This document shows, piece by piece, positions 31,130 to 39,313 of a stretch of DNA of 64,000 nt. This DNA is from Phyllobacterium sp. T1293 (GTDB taxonomy: Bacteria; Pseudomonadota; Alphaproteobacteria; Rhizobiales; Rhizobiaceae), in the NCBI RefSeq assembly GCF_020731415.2, contig NZ_CP088273.1, positions 3,167,001-3,231,000 on the forward strand, in the 5' to 3' direction. Position numbers and translations under genes: made by a program. Numbering within the stretch: the first letter of the stretch is position 1; every line of letters starts with the position of its first letter. Under the pieces are notes generated by a model. That model saw only the letters and a list, made by a program, of their open reading frames with translations. It made no database searches and was not told the origin of the DNA.

Positions 31130-31836
31130 GCGGCTTCCGCCTTGAATTTGTGCCAGCCACCAGCGCGCAGTTCGCAGGCCGGGCAGGTGCCGCAACCATA
31201 GCCCCATGCATGGCGGGTCGATCGGTCGCCGAGATAGCAGGTGTGGGTGTTTTCAACAATCATATCGAGCAATGGTTCGCCGCCGATATCGCGGGCAAGG
31301 GCAAAGGTCTCGGCTTTGTCCAGCCACATCAACGGTGTTTCGATGGTGATGCGGCGATCCAGTCCCAATGAAAGCGCCACCTGCTGCGCCTTGAGCGTGT
31401 CGTCGCGGCAATCAGGATAGCCGGAATAATCGGTCTCACACATGCCGCCAACAATGACACGCAGTCCGCGGCGATAGGCGAGGGCGGCCGCAAGAGTGAA
31501 AAACAGCAGATTTCGTCCCGGAACAAACGTATTGGGCAGGCCATTTTCAGCCATTTCAATGGCAATGTCGCCAGTCATGGCGGTCGCTCCAAGCTGGCCA
31601 ATCACACTGGCATCCAGACGGTGATCATCGCCAAGCCGCGCGGCCCATTGCGGAAATTGCGCAATCAGCTTGGCCCGGAAATCATCCCGTACTTCAAGTT
31701 CGATCCGGTGACGCTGGCCATAGTCGAAGCCGACGGTTTCCACCCGGTCGAACCGGGAGAGCGCCCAGGCGAGACAGGTCGCGGAATCCTGCCCGCCGGA
31801 AAAAAGGACGAGTGCGCCGTCAGCATTACGAGCCAT
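31126..31836 (-). CDS. queC: 7-cyano-7-deazaguanine synthase QueC
   Basis: A 236-residue ATP-dependent ligase that makes preQ0 from 7-carboxy-7-deazaguanine and ammonia. The PP-loop SGGQDS is at 13-18, and the zinc-binding C-terminal part shows [16 protein letters not shown]. First gene of queC-queE-queD-queF. I could not recognise a preQ1 riboswitch in the 76 bases upstream. Confidence 0.95.
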   Translation of the reverse strand: MARNADGALVLFSGGQDSATCLAWALSRFDRVETVGFDYGQRHRIELEVRDDFRAKLIAQFPQWAARLGDDHRLDASVIGQLGATAMTGDIAIEMAENGLPNTFVPGRNLLFFTLAAALAYRRGLRVIVGGMCETDYSGYPDCRDDTLKAQQVALSLGLDRRITIETPLMWLDKAETFALARDIGGEPLLDMIVENTHTCYLGDRSTRHAWGYGCGTCPACELRAGGWHKFKAEAA

Positions 31837-31912
31837 GAATGAACCTCTTCAATGAAGCGGCCCCCATACAGGGCATGGGTCAGCGAGGCAAATCAAATGT
31901 GAAAAGATTGGG

Positions 31913-32329
31913 CTATTGGCAGCCCGGAAGGCCGAGAATGGGTGTTTCGTTGCGGTCAATGCCGTACATATAGCCGCGTCCCCGGATGACGATAGGGCTA
32001 TCGCAGCTGGTGTTGGGTGCCGGTATAACATCGACCACATAGGGGTCGCCGGGTGGTGAGATGATCGCAGGCCCCCGGCCACGTTTGTAAACGGGAACTT
32101 TCCTGCGCAATTCCTGAACGAGAGCATCGGATTTGGCGGATGTCGAACCAACGAAGATCATCTTGGGACCGGATGGGTCCTGCACGATGATATTGCCATA
32201 TTCGTCACCATAGGCATCGGCGAGATTGATGTCGTATGCGGCGGCATTTTGCATTGCAGCAAGAGAAACTGTGAACGCCATGACGCCGGACAATAACAGC
32301 GCAGTCATTTGTCTGTGTAGGGCGAACAT
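31913..32329 (-). CDS. Small secreted protein of unknown function, candidate CtrA target
   Basis: A 138-residue protein with a signal peptide of about 31 residues (hydrophobic core ALLLSGVMAFTVSLAA). The mature part is polar, with a YKRGRGPAIISPPGDPYVVD stretch and two cysteines near the C-terminus (NTSCDSP and the penultimate residue) that may pair. I recognise no domain. A full TTAA-N7-TTAA box lies 43 bases upstream of the start. Same strand as queC, 76 bases ahead of it. Confidence 0.68.
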   Translation of the reverse strand: MFALHRQMTALLLSGVMAFTVSLAAMQNAAAYDINLADAYGDEYGNIIVQDPSGPKMIFVGSTSAKSDALVQELRRKVPVYKRGRGPAIISPPGDPYVVDVIPAPNTSCDSPIVIRGRGYMYGIDRNETPILGLPGCQ

Positions 32330-32371
32330 GGACTAGCTCCCGTAGCGATCCGGTTCCGATCACCATAAGCA

Positions 32372-32386
32372 TTAACCTATTATTAA
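32372..32386 (-). promoter_or_regulatory. CtrA-type box upstream of the secreted-protein gene
   Basis: TTAACCTATTATTAA matches the full CtrA consensus TTAA-N7-TTAA exactly, 43 bases from the ATG at 32329, in promoter position. Confidence 0.55.
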
Positions 32387-32523
32387 CGCTTGTCATCCGC
32401 CAAAAAGCTTTTGAATCGATTTTTGCCGGGGTCCGCCGGTTGACGTGCGCAGCACAATCAACCAATCCTCAATGTCAGCGGGACAGCCGAAAGCGCTGCC
32501 AGAATGAAAGGGACGATGCGACC

Positions 32524-32997
32524 ATGACGACAAAGACCGCAGACGAACACGCCGTCGACATTTCTCTGCTGCATCTGAATGATGCCCATGAGTTTGCGCC
32601 CCTTCTGGCAAGCTATGCGCAGGCGCTGAAACGCGGCGCACCCCGCCGTCCTGATGATTATTACGCCGAAAACCTGTTGCGTGACCGCGCTGCGGAAATC
32701 GCTGGCGCAAGGCTTGACGGTCATCTGGTCGGTTTCGTAATTTTCTATGATTTGCCTGAGCCCGTTTCAGGTATGCGGGCGGGGCAGGTGGATCACATCT
32801 ATGTGCATCATGATCATCGCGGCAAAGGCATAGCCAAGGCACTGATCGACGTGCTTGCCGACAAGGCAGAAGAGCGCGGCTGGACCAAATTGTCGCTCAA
32901 TGCACCGCGCCTTCCGGAAGATGGCCGCAAACTTTACGAGCAGATTGCGGCGCCTGCGGACTGGACGAGTTTCATTATCCGCTTCGGCAACCAGTAA
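32524..32997 (+). CDS. GNAT family N-acetyltransferase
   Basis: A 157-residue GNAT protein. The acetyl-CoA motif is VDHIYVHHDHRGKGIAKALID, and the C-terminal GRKLYEQIAAPADWTSFIIRF is like acetyltransferases that act on small molecules or peptides. ATG 32524 (MTTKTADEHAV) is chosen with GGGACGA upstream. Substrate unknown. Followed by a long leader region ahead of sdhC. Confidence 0.82.
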   Translation: MTTKTADEHAVDISLLHLNDAHEFAPLLASYAQALKRGAPRRPDDYYAENLLRDRAAEIAGARLDGHLVGFVIFYDLPEPVSGMRAGQVDHIYVHHDHRGKGIAKALIDVLADKAEERGWTKLSLNAPRLPEDGRKLYEQIAAPADWTSFIIRFGNQ

Positions 32998-33029
32998 AAA
33001 TTGGCCACCGCCCTTGGACTAAAGACGAA

Positions 33030-33072
33030 CGGAACATCCTGAGAACGACTCGGAATGTTCCGTTCGCGTTTG
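33030..33072 (+). terminator. Strong hairpin after the GNAT gene
   Basis: CGAACGGAACAT pairs with ATGTTCCGTTCG, with further pairing inside, making a stem of at least 12 bp about 32 bases after the GNAT stop. Only a short cgttt follows. Probably terminates the GNAT transcript, possibly in both directions. Confidence 0.55.
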
Positions 33073-33136
33073 CACAACAGGGCGTCCCAAGGCGGCAAAA
33101 TCGATTAAACTGGACAGACTCACTCAAATAAAATTG

Positions 33137-33177
33137 ATCGGGTTTAAAGGGCAAAATGAGTGCCTTTTGAACCCGAT
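33137..33177 (+). promoter_or_regulatory. Long hairpin upstream of sdhC
   Basis: ATCGGGTT (33137-33144) pairs with AACCCGAT (33170-33177), and inside it AAAGGGCA can pair with TGCCTTTT around a loop of about 7 nt. It precedes the shared 15-mer by ten bases. Confidence 0.45.
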
Positions 33178-33186
33178 ATCGCGCTT

Positions 33187-33201
33187 TAAACGATTGAATT
33201 T
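33187..33201 (+). promoter_or_regulatory. 15-nt motif shared with the mdh upstream region (copy 2)
   Basis: Identical to 8667-8681 (taaacgattgaattt). Bases on both sides differ apart from general AT-richness, so the identity is not explained by a longer duplication. Confidence 0.45.
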
Positions 33202-33380
33202 TCTAAACAAACCTTATGGGCTTGCTATTGGTGCCAATTCGCCGCATGAGGGGGGTGAATGGGCCTTTGACGCAGTGCAAAAACGGGACTAAAACCCTTC
33301 TAAATTTGCCTCTATCCAGCCTTTCGGCCCTGCCCGTCAATCAAGGTTCAAATGGCGCGGCGCTTATCATTGGGGACGCT

Positions 33381-33779
33381 ATGAGCAAGACAAACCTGCA
33401 TGCGAACCGGCCACTGTCGCCGCATCTGCAAATCTATAAACCAATTCCCACCATGGTCATGTCCATCGTTCACCGTATCACTGGCGGAGCGCTCTATTTC
33501 GGCACGCTGCTGGTGGCCTGGTGGTTGATAGCGACGGCTACAAGCGAGGCGCAGTTCAACTTCGTCAGCTGGGTGCTGGGTTCGTGGATCGGTCTGCTGG
33601 TTTTGCTTGGTTATACCTGGGCGCTTGTTCACCACATGATCGGCGGCATCCGCCACCTTATCTGGGATACAGGCCGTGGCCTCGACAAGCACACCACCAC
33701 AAAGATGGCATGGGCTTCTCTTGTTCTCTCCATCGCGTTAACGGCCCTGATCTGGGTCGCCGCGTTCACGATTTTGTAA
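33381..33779 (+). CDS. sdhC: Succinate dehydrogenase cytochrome b556 subunit
   Basis: A 132-residue membrane anchor subunit with three hydrophobic helices. RPLSPHLQIYKP and SIVHRITGG are family hallmarks near the quinone site; the haem-ligand region is LVHHMIGGIRHLIWDTG. ATG 33381 (MSKTNLHANRP) is chosen by homology; in-frame codons upstream extend into the leader. sdhD begins 13 bases downstream after GGAGG. Confidence 0.94.
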   Translation: MSKTNLHANRPLSPHLQIYKPIPTMVMSIVHRITGGALYFGTLLVAWWLIATATSEAQFNFVSWVLGSWIGLLVLLGYTWALVHHMIGGIRHLIWDTGRGLDKHTTTKMAWASLVLSIALTALIWVAAFTIL

Positions 33780-33792
33780 AGGAGGCGGGACA

Positions 33793-34176
33793 ATGAGCGA
33801 TATGCGCACACCGCTTAAGAAAGTTCGCGGACTTGGTTCTGCGCACGAAGGTACGGATCATTTCTGGCGCCAGCGGCTGACGTCGGTTGCCAACATTCCG
33901 CTGCTTCTGTTTTTCATCGGGCTGATCGTTTATCTGCACGGCGCAAGCTTTGCAGAAACGAGAGCCGCTCTCTCACACCCGCTGATTGCGCTTGTAATGT
34001 TGATGGTGATCATTTCTGGTCTCGTTCACATGCGCTTGGGCATGCAGGTCATCATCGAAGACTATGTAACAAGTGAAGGCAAGAAGATCGCCTGTCTGAT
34101 GCTGAATACGTTTTTCACCCTCGTGGTGGGCGTTGCCTGTGTCTTTGCGATCATCAAGCTGAGCTTCGGAGGCTAA
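33793..34176 (+). CDS. sdhD: Succinate dehydrogenase hydrophobic membrane anchor subunit
   Basis: A 127-residue three-helix anchor with [20 protein letters not shown] and [17 protein letters not shown], which contains the haem-region histidine and the conserved DYV of alphaproteobacterial and mitochondrial SdhD. Its C-terminal codons contain the Shine-Dalgarno for sdhA. Confidence 0.94.
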   Translation: MSDMRTPLKKVRGLGSAHEGTDHFWRQRLTSVANIPLLLFFIGLIVYLHGASFAETRAALSHPLIALVMLMVIISGLVHMRLGMQVIIEDYVTSEGKKIACLMLNTFFTLVVGVACVFAIIKLSFGG

Positions 34177-34178
34177 TC

Positions 34179-36026
34179 TTGGCAGCAACAGACAAGAACA
34201 GGACTGTCGGCAAGGACGGCAAGGCCTATACATTCGTGGATCACAAGTTCGATGTGGTTGTGGTTGGTGCTGGCGGAGCAGGCTTGCGTGCAACATTGGG
34301 CATGGCTGAGCAGGGTCTGAAGACCGCATGCATCACCAAGGTTTTCCCGACCCGCTCGCACACGGTTGCCGCACAGGGCGGTATTGCCGCTTCACTGAGC
34401 AATATGGGCCCGGATTCATGGCAGTGGCACATGTACGATACCGTCAAGGGATCGGACTGGCTCGGTGACACGGATGCCATGGAATATCTGGCACGCGAAG
34501 CGCCAGCAGCGGTCTACGAGCTGGAACATTACGGCGTTCCTTTCTCGCGCACGGAAGCGGGTAAGATTTATCAGCGTCCCTTCGGTGGCCATATGATGAA
34601 TTATGGTGATGGTCCGCCCGTGCAGCGCACATGCGCAGCCGCTGACCGTACAGGCCACGCGATCCTGCACACGCTTTACGGCCAGAGCCTGCGCCACAAT
34701 GCGCAGTTCTTTATCGAATATTTCGCACTTGATCTCATTCAGGATGCGGATGGCACGATCACAGGTGTTGTTGCCTGGAACCTCGATGACGGCACGATCC
34801 ATCGCTTTGCCGCCAAGATGGTTGTTTTGGCAACCGGTGGTTATGGCCGATCCTATTTCTCCGCAACATCAGCACACACCTGTACCGGTGATGGCGGCGG
34901 CATGGTGGCCCGTGCTGGTCTGCCTTTGCAGGATATGGAGTTCGTTCAGTTCCATCCGACGGGTATTTACGGTGCGGGCTGCCTGATTACTGAGGGCGCA
35001 CGCGGCGAGGGTGGCTATCTTGTCAATTCCGAGGGCGAGCGCTTCATGGAGCGCTATGCACCATCGGCCAAGGATCTGGCTTCACGCGACGTGGTTTCCC
35101 GCTGCATGACGCTGGAAATCCGCGAAGGCCGCGGCGTTGGCAAGAATAAGGATCATATCTTCCTGCATCTTGACCATCTGGACCCGGCTGTTTTGCATGA
35201 GCGTCTGCCCGGAATTTCGGAATCGGCCAAGATTTTCGCCGGTGTGGACCTCACCAAAGAGCCGATCCCGGTTCTGCCGACGGTGCATTACAATATGGGT
35301 GGCATCCCGACCAATTATTGGGGTGAAGCACTCAATCCGACCAAGGATGATCCGGATCGTATTCAGCCGGGTCTGATGGCTGTGGGCGAAGCGGGTTGCG
35401 CTTCCGTGCATGGTGCCAACCGTCTTGGCTCGAATTCACTGATCGATCTTGTGGTGTTTGGCCGTGCGGCTGCAATCCGCGCCGGTCAGGTTATTGACCG
35501 CAACGCCAAGATCCCGACGATCAACGAAGCATCGGTCGAAAAGATCATGGAGCGCTTTGACCGTCTTCGTTTTGCCGATGGTGGTACGCCGACGGCTGTC
35601 CTGCGTGAAAAGATGCAGAAGACAATGCAGGAAGACGCAGCCGTGTTCCGCACATCGGAATCGCTGAAATCCGGTGTTGAGCGGATGGAGAAAATCTGGA
35701 GCGAGCTTCCGGACGTCAAAGTTACCGACCGTTCGATGATCTGGAATTCCGATCTGGTGGAAACGCTGGAACTGGAAAACCTGATGGCCAACGCGCTGAC
35801 GACAGTGGTTGCCGCCGAAGCCCGCAAGGAAAGCCGCGGCGCCCATGCGCATGAGGATTTCCCGAAGCGTGATGACGTCAACTGGCGCAAGCACAGCCTT
35901 GCCTGGCTTTCGCCCGAAGGTGAAGTCAAGCTCGACTACCGTCCTGTTCATCTTGATCCGCTGGTCAAAGAAGAGGATGGCGGCATCAGCCTCGCCAAGA
36001 TCGCGCCGAAAGCGCGCGTTTATTGA
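34179..36026 (+). CDS. sdhA: Succinate dehydrogenase flavoprotein subunit
   Basis: A 615-residue flavoprotein of complex II. The FAD site [20 protein letters not shown] is near residue 28, the covalent-FAD histidine lies in [10 protein letters not shown], and the active-site arginine region is in the [13 protein letters not shown] part. The start is TTG at 34179, two bases after the sdhD stop, with CGGAGG at 34167-34172; no ATG fits upstream. sdhB follows after 18 bases. Confidence 0.97.
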   Translation: MAATDKNRTVGKDGKAYTFVDHKFDVVVVGAGGAGLRATLGMAEQGLKTACITKVFPTRSHTVAAQGGIAASLSNMGPDSWQWHMYDTVKGSDWLGDTDAMEYLAREAPAAVYELEHYGVPFSRTEAGKIYQRPFGGHMMNYGDGPPVQRTCAAADRTGHAILHTLYGQSLRHNAQFFIEYFALDLIQDADGTITGVVAWNLDDGTIHRFAAKMVVLATGGYGRSYFSATSAHTCTGDGGGMVARAGLPLQDMEFVQFHPTGIYGAGCLITEGARGEGGYLVNSEGERFMERYAPSAKDLASRDVVSRCMTLEIREGRGVGKNKDHIFLHLDHLDPAVLHERLPGISESAKIFAGVDLTKEPIPVLPTVHYNMGGIPTNYWGEALNPTKDDPDRIQPGLMAVGEAGCASVHGANRLGSNSLIDLVVFGRAAAIRAGQVIDRNAKIPTINEASVEKIMERFDRLRFADGGTPTAVLREKMQKTMQEDAAVFRTSESLKSGVERMEKIWSELPDVKVTDRSMIWNSDLVETLELENLMANALTTVVAAEARKESRGAHAHEDFPKRDDVNWRKHSLAWLSPEGEVKLDYRPVHLDPLVKEEDGGISLAKIAPKARVY

Positions 36027-36044
36027 TCAAGGGACCAGAGCATT

Positions 36045-36824
36045 ATGGTTGAACTTGCACTTCCCAAAAATTCGAAGATGCGTCCCGGCAAGACCTGGGA
36101 CCGTCCGACGGGCGCCAACAATATCCGCGAATACCGCATCTATCGCTGGTCGCCAGATGATGGCGAAAACCCGCGGATTGATACCTATTATGTCGATCTC
36201 GACGACTGCGGTCCGATGGTTCTCGACGGCCTGTTGTGGATCAAGAACAAGATCGATCCAACGCTGACCCTGCGCCGCTCCTGCCGTGAAGGTATTTGCG
36301 GTTCCTGCGCAATGAATATCGACGGAACCAACACGCTTGCCTGCACCAAGGGCATGGACGAGATCAAGGGTGCGGTCAAAATCTATCCTCTGCCGCATCT
36401 TCCCGTGGTCAAGGATCTGGTGCCTGATCTGTCGAATTTCTATGCCCAGCATCGTTCGATTGAGCCTTGGCTCAAGACCGTATCGCCGGAGCCCGCGAAA
36501 GAATGGCTGCAGAGCCACGATGATCGCGCCAAGCTTGATGGGTTGTATGAATGCATCCTGTGCGCCTGCTGCTCGACATCCTGCCCGAGCTACTGGTGGA
36601 ACGGCGATCGCTATCTTGGACCGGCAGTCCTGTTACAAGCCTATCGCTGGCTGATCGATAGCCGCGACGAGGCGACGGGCGAGCGCCTCGACAATCTGGA
36701 AGATCCGTTCCGGCTCTATCGTTGCCATACAATCATGAACTGCGCGCAGACGTGCCCGAAGGGTCTGAACCCTGCCAAGGCCATTGCCGAGATCAAGAAG
36801 ATGATGGTCGAACGCCGGGTTTAA
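36045..36824 (+). CDS. sdhB: Succinate dehydrogenase iron-sulfur subunit
   Basis: A 259-residue iron-sulfur protein. The [2Fe-2S] domain shows [16 protein letters not shown] and a later cysteine; the C-terminal ferredoxin-like part carries [16 protein letters not shown] and [17 protein letters not shown] for the [4Fe-4S] and [3Fe-4S] clusters. Last gene of sdhCDAB; a palindromic repeat lies between its stop and the likely terminator. Confidence 0.97.
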   Translation: MVELALPKNSKMRPGKTWDRPTGANNIREYRIYRWSPDDGENPRIDTYYVDLDDCGPMVLDGLLWIKNKIDPTLTLRRSCREGICGSCAMNIDGTNTLACTKGMDEIKGAVKIYPLPHLPVVKDLVPDLSNFYAQHRSIEPWLKTVSPEPAKEWLQSHDDRAKLDGLYECILCACCSTSCPSYWWNGDRYLGPAVLLQAYRWLIDSRDEATGERLDNLEDPFRLYRCHTIMNCAQTCPKGLNPAKAIAEIKKMMVERRV

Positions 36825-36872
36825 GCCGATTGGCTATACCCGGTTGCGGGGTTTAGTTGTGGTTGGTTGCGC

Positions 36873-37016
36873 GTGGTTCGACAAGCTCACCATGAGGCCC
36901 TTCGACAGGCTCAGGGTGAGGGGAGCTTTATTCTGCAACGTTTGCGATTAGCGTTGCATCCTCACTCTCCCTCATGGTGAGCTTGTCGAACCACGAACCA
37001 CGAACCACGAACCACG
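36873..37016. repeat. Palindromic intergenic repeat, copy 1
   Basis: Arms 36873-36897 (starting GTGGTTCGACAAGCTCACC) and 36970-36994 are a perfect 25-nt inverted repeat with a 72-base spacer, and the right arm is followed by four tandem cgaacca units (36988-37016). Copy 2 is at 43653-43850. It resembles REP/Bru-RS-type dispersed palindromes of the family in design; I have not matched it to a named element. Confidence 0.9.
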
Positions 37017-37033
37017 CACAACAGACTGAAATA

Positions 37034-37060
37034 ACGGGCGCATAAGCGCCCGTTTTGTTT
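37034..37060 (+). terminator. Rho-independent terminator downstream of sdhB and the repeat
   Basis: ACGGGCGC, ATAA, GCGCCCGT followed by TTTGTTT. It lies 210 bases after the sdhB stop, behind the repeat, and may also serve the convergent gene at 37081-37518. Confidence 0.8.
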
Positions 37061-37080
37061 GAAACGTGGTAAGCATTCGA

Positions 37081-37518
37081 TCACGCCAGCTTTACATCAA
37101 GCGTTACCTGAATAGCACCAAGCGCCTTGGAAAGCGGGCACGATGCCTTCGCCTGTTCGGCCAGTTTGGCAAACGTATCCGCATCAATGCCGGGCACATT
37201 GCCGACCAACGTGATTGCGCTTTTTGTGATTTCAAAACCGCCGCCTGCGGCAGGATTAATGCTCACGGCTGCTTTGGCATCGAGCTTTTCAGCCGGCGTG
37301 CCGTTCTCCGCGAGAAAGTGGGAAAGCTGCATGGCAAAGCAGCCTGCATGCGCCGCTGCCAGAAGCTCTTCCGGATTGGTCCCCGACGTGCCGCTCGCAT
37401 CTTCGAAACGCGCCTTGAAGTTGTAGGGAAGGCCCTTGAGCGCGCCACTTTGCGTATCAAGCGTGCCCGTGCCGTCTTTCAAGGCGCCTTTCCAGATTGC
37501 CGTCGCTTGTCTGTCCAT
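37081..37518 (-). CDS. OsmC/Ohr family peroxiredoxin
   Basis: A 145-residue OsmC-family protein, different from the one at 29128-29556. It has GTNPEELLAAAHAGCFAMQLSHFLAENG (first cysteine) and AEQAKASCPLSKALGAIQVTLDV (second cysteine), the classical OsmC two-cysteine layout for organic hydroperoxide reduction. Monocistronic, convergent with sdhCDAB. No OhrR-type repressor gene is adjacent. Confidence 0.9.
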   Translation of the reverse strand: MDRQATAIWKGALKDGTGTLDTQSGALKGLPYNFKARFEDASGTSGTNPEELLAAAHAGCFAMQLSHFLAENGTPAEKLDAKAAVSINPAAGGGFEITKSAITLVGNVPGIDADTFAKLAEQAKASCPLSKALGAIQVTLDVKLA

Positions 37519-37708
37519 CGCTCATTCTCCCTTGGTTGGTATGTCCGGGCTTCCTGCCCTCTTGCTAACGCCAGAATGCTACAGCAGTTCCGTGTCACAG
37601 ATACGATGTTGGAACTTGCTAGATTTTACAAGCTGCGGCAACAATGGGGTCTTTTCCAAAGACAGACTTTTGATTAATCAATTTATTGGGGCGAATGGGG
37701 TTTTAAAT

Positions 37709-38239
37709 ATGCATATTGTACTTGCTGTGATTGGAATTTTGGGCGCAGGGCTTATCTGGTGGTATCGCATTCGCATGCTGGGGGACGCAGCCAGCGAGGT
37801 TGCCGATGGTGTTGGCCGGGCGCGCGGCTATTTCCGCAGGCAGAAAATCCGGCGGCAAACGGAATATTCGCCGCTTACGGCAATCAACGATCCAGTGCTC
37901 GCAGCCGCCACGGTTATCTACGCCATTATTACGGAAGATATGCCGCATTCGGATAGTTATGCCGAGGCCGTGCGTGCGGAAATTCTGGAAATCAGCGATG
38001 CCGCCAAGGCTGAGGAATCCGTCATTTATGCCAAATGGGCAAATGATCAAATTGGTGACGCGGTGATCGTGATCAACAAAACGTCACCTTTGTTGCGCCA
38101 GCAGTTGAACGATGTGGAAAAGCAGGATTTGATTGCTATGGTGGCCAAGGCCGCTGCCGCAGTGCAGACCTCCCCTCATTACGGGCAGCGCGTCCGGAAG
38201 CTGAAGCAGAAGCTCGGCCTCGAAATCGATCGCTCTTGA
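37709..38239 (+). CDS. Membrane-anchored protein of unknown function (possibly TerB-like)
   Basis: A 176-residue protein. Residues 1-19 (MHIVLAVIGILGAGLIWWY) form one membrane span; the remainder is a charged, helical cytoplasmic domain. The ITEDMPHSDSYAEAVRAEILEISDA region and its helical pattern remind me of TerB-like domains, but the match is weak. ATG 37709 is chosen because it places the hydrophobic segment at the N-terminus. The aldo-keto reductase gene follows by 21 bases. Confidence 0.68.
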   Translation: MHIVLAVIGILGAGLIWWYRIRMLGDAASEVADGVGRARGYFRRQKIRRQTEYSPLTAINDPVLAAATVIYAIITEDMPHSDSYAEAVRAEILEISDAAKAEESVIYAKWANDQIGDAVIVINKTSPLLRQQLNDVEKQDLIAMVAKAAAAVQTSPHYGQRVRKLKQKLGLEIDRS

Positions 38240-38260
38240 ATTCAAAACAGGAAAACCCCC

Positions 38261-39298
38261 GTGAAACTGAAAAAGCTTGGCCGGACGGATATTGACGTCA
38301 CGGAAATTTGTCTCGGTACCATGACCTGGGGCGTACAGAACACCGAAGCGGATGCGCACGCCCAGATCGACCATGCGCTGGAGTCAGGAATAAATTTCAT
38401 GGATACGGCGGAGATTTATGCCGTTCCACCAACTGCTGAAACCTATGGCAAGACCGAAACCTATATCGGTACATGGTTTAAGAAGACCGGCAACCGCGAT
38501 AAATTCGTGCTGGCAACGAAAATTGCCGGCGGCGGACGCAATAGCTGGATTCGCGGCGGCAGCCTGATGAGCAAGTCGACGATTGCCGAAGCGGTTGATG
38601 GCAGTCTGAGGCGCCTGCAGACTGATTATATCGATCTCTATCAGGTACACTGGCCGGTGCGCGGCCATTATCATTTCGGTTCCGGCTGGGAATATGCGCC
38701 GCATCATCAGAACAGGGCCGAAGTGGTTCCGCAGATTGAGGAAGCGCTCGCCGGTCTCGATGACATGGTGAAGGCGGGGAAAATCCGGCATATCGGTCTT
38801 TCCAACGAAACCGCATGGGGTATTGCGCAATGGCTGAAACTGGCCGAACGCAAGGATCGAGCGCGTGTTGTTTCGGTGCAGAACGAATATAGCCTTCTGC
38901 AGCGTGCCTTTGACCTCGATCTGGCGGAACTTAGCCATCACGAGGATGTCGGGCTTCTCGCCTATTCGTCTCTGGCTTCGGGTGTTCTCACCGGCAAGTA
39001 TCTGGATGGAAAGGTGCCCGCTGGCTCTCGCGCATCACTGCAGGCGCTATGGCGCAACAATGCGCATGCCGAACCGGCAATCCGGGCCTATATCGACCTT
39101 GCGCACAAGCATGGGCTCGATGTGGCTCAACTGGCTATTGCATTTGCGTTGAGCAGGCCGTTTGTCACGTCAGTCATTATCGGCGCGACAACCATGGAAC
39201 AGCTGAAGATCGATATCGGTGCCGCAGATGTAACGCTAACGCCTGACATCTTGAAGGAAATCGAGGCGATCCACCGCACCTATCCCCGACCGCTTTAA
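38261..39298 (+). CDS. NADP(H)-dependent aldo-keto reductase (Tas-like)
   Basis: A 345-residue AKR of the Tas/YajO type. The catalytic set is visible: Asp and Tyr in FMDTAEIYAVPP, Lys in LATKIAGGG, His in LYQVHWPVRG; the cofactor-binding end has SVIIGATTMEQLK. The start is GTG at 38261 with ACAGGA upstream. Substrate unknown. Converges on the UbiH-type gene with 15 bases between the stops. Confidence 0.9.
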   Translation: MKLKKLGRTDIDVTEICLGTMTWGVQNTEADAHAQIDHALESGINFMDTAEIYAVPPTAETYGKTETYIGTWFKKTGNRDKFVLATKIAGGGRNSWIRGGSLMSKSTIAEAVDGSLRRLQTDYIDLYQVHWPVRGHYHFGSGWEYAPHHQNRAEVVPQIEEALAGLDDMVKAGKIRHIGLSNETAWGIAQWLKLAERKDRARVVSVQNEYSLLQRAFDLDLAELSHHEDVGLLAYSSLASGVLTGKYLDGKVPAGSRASLQALWRNNAHAEPAIRAYIDLAHKHGLDVAQLAIAFALSRPFVTSVIIGATTMEQLKIDIGAADVTLTPDILKEIEAIHRTYPRPL

Positions 39299-39313
39299 GG
39301 TAAGGAGACTGCT

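Larger units (their letters stand above)
32998..33380 (+). promoter_or_regulatory. Intergenic region upstream of sdhC
   Basis: A 383-base gap without a convincing gene. In order: a terminator-like hairpin (33030-33072), AT-rich DNA, a long hairpin (33137-33177), the 15-mer shared with the mdh region (33187-33201), and a leader of about 180 bases to sdhC. The sdh promoter should lie here; I could not fix a -35/-10 pair. Confidence 0.6.

Noticed and set aside
31837..31912. preQ1 riboswitch upstream of queC
   Set aside because: I could not recognise a class I, II or III consensus in this 76-base stretch.
29128..32329. DNA-modifying 7-deazaguanine (Dpd) defence cluster
   Set aside because: Only queC, queE, queD and queF are present, with no dpd genes; QueF points to tRNA queuosine.
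36841..37016. Insertion-sequence end or attachment site at the repeat
   Set aside because: Only a palindrome with tandem tail; no transposase, target duplication or integrase nearby.
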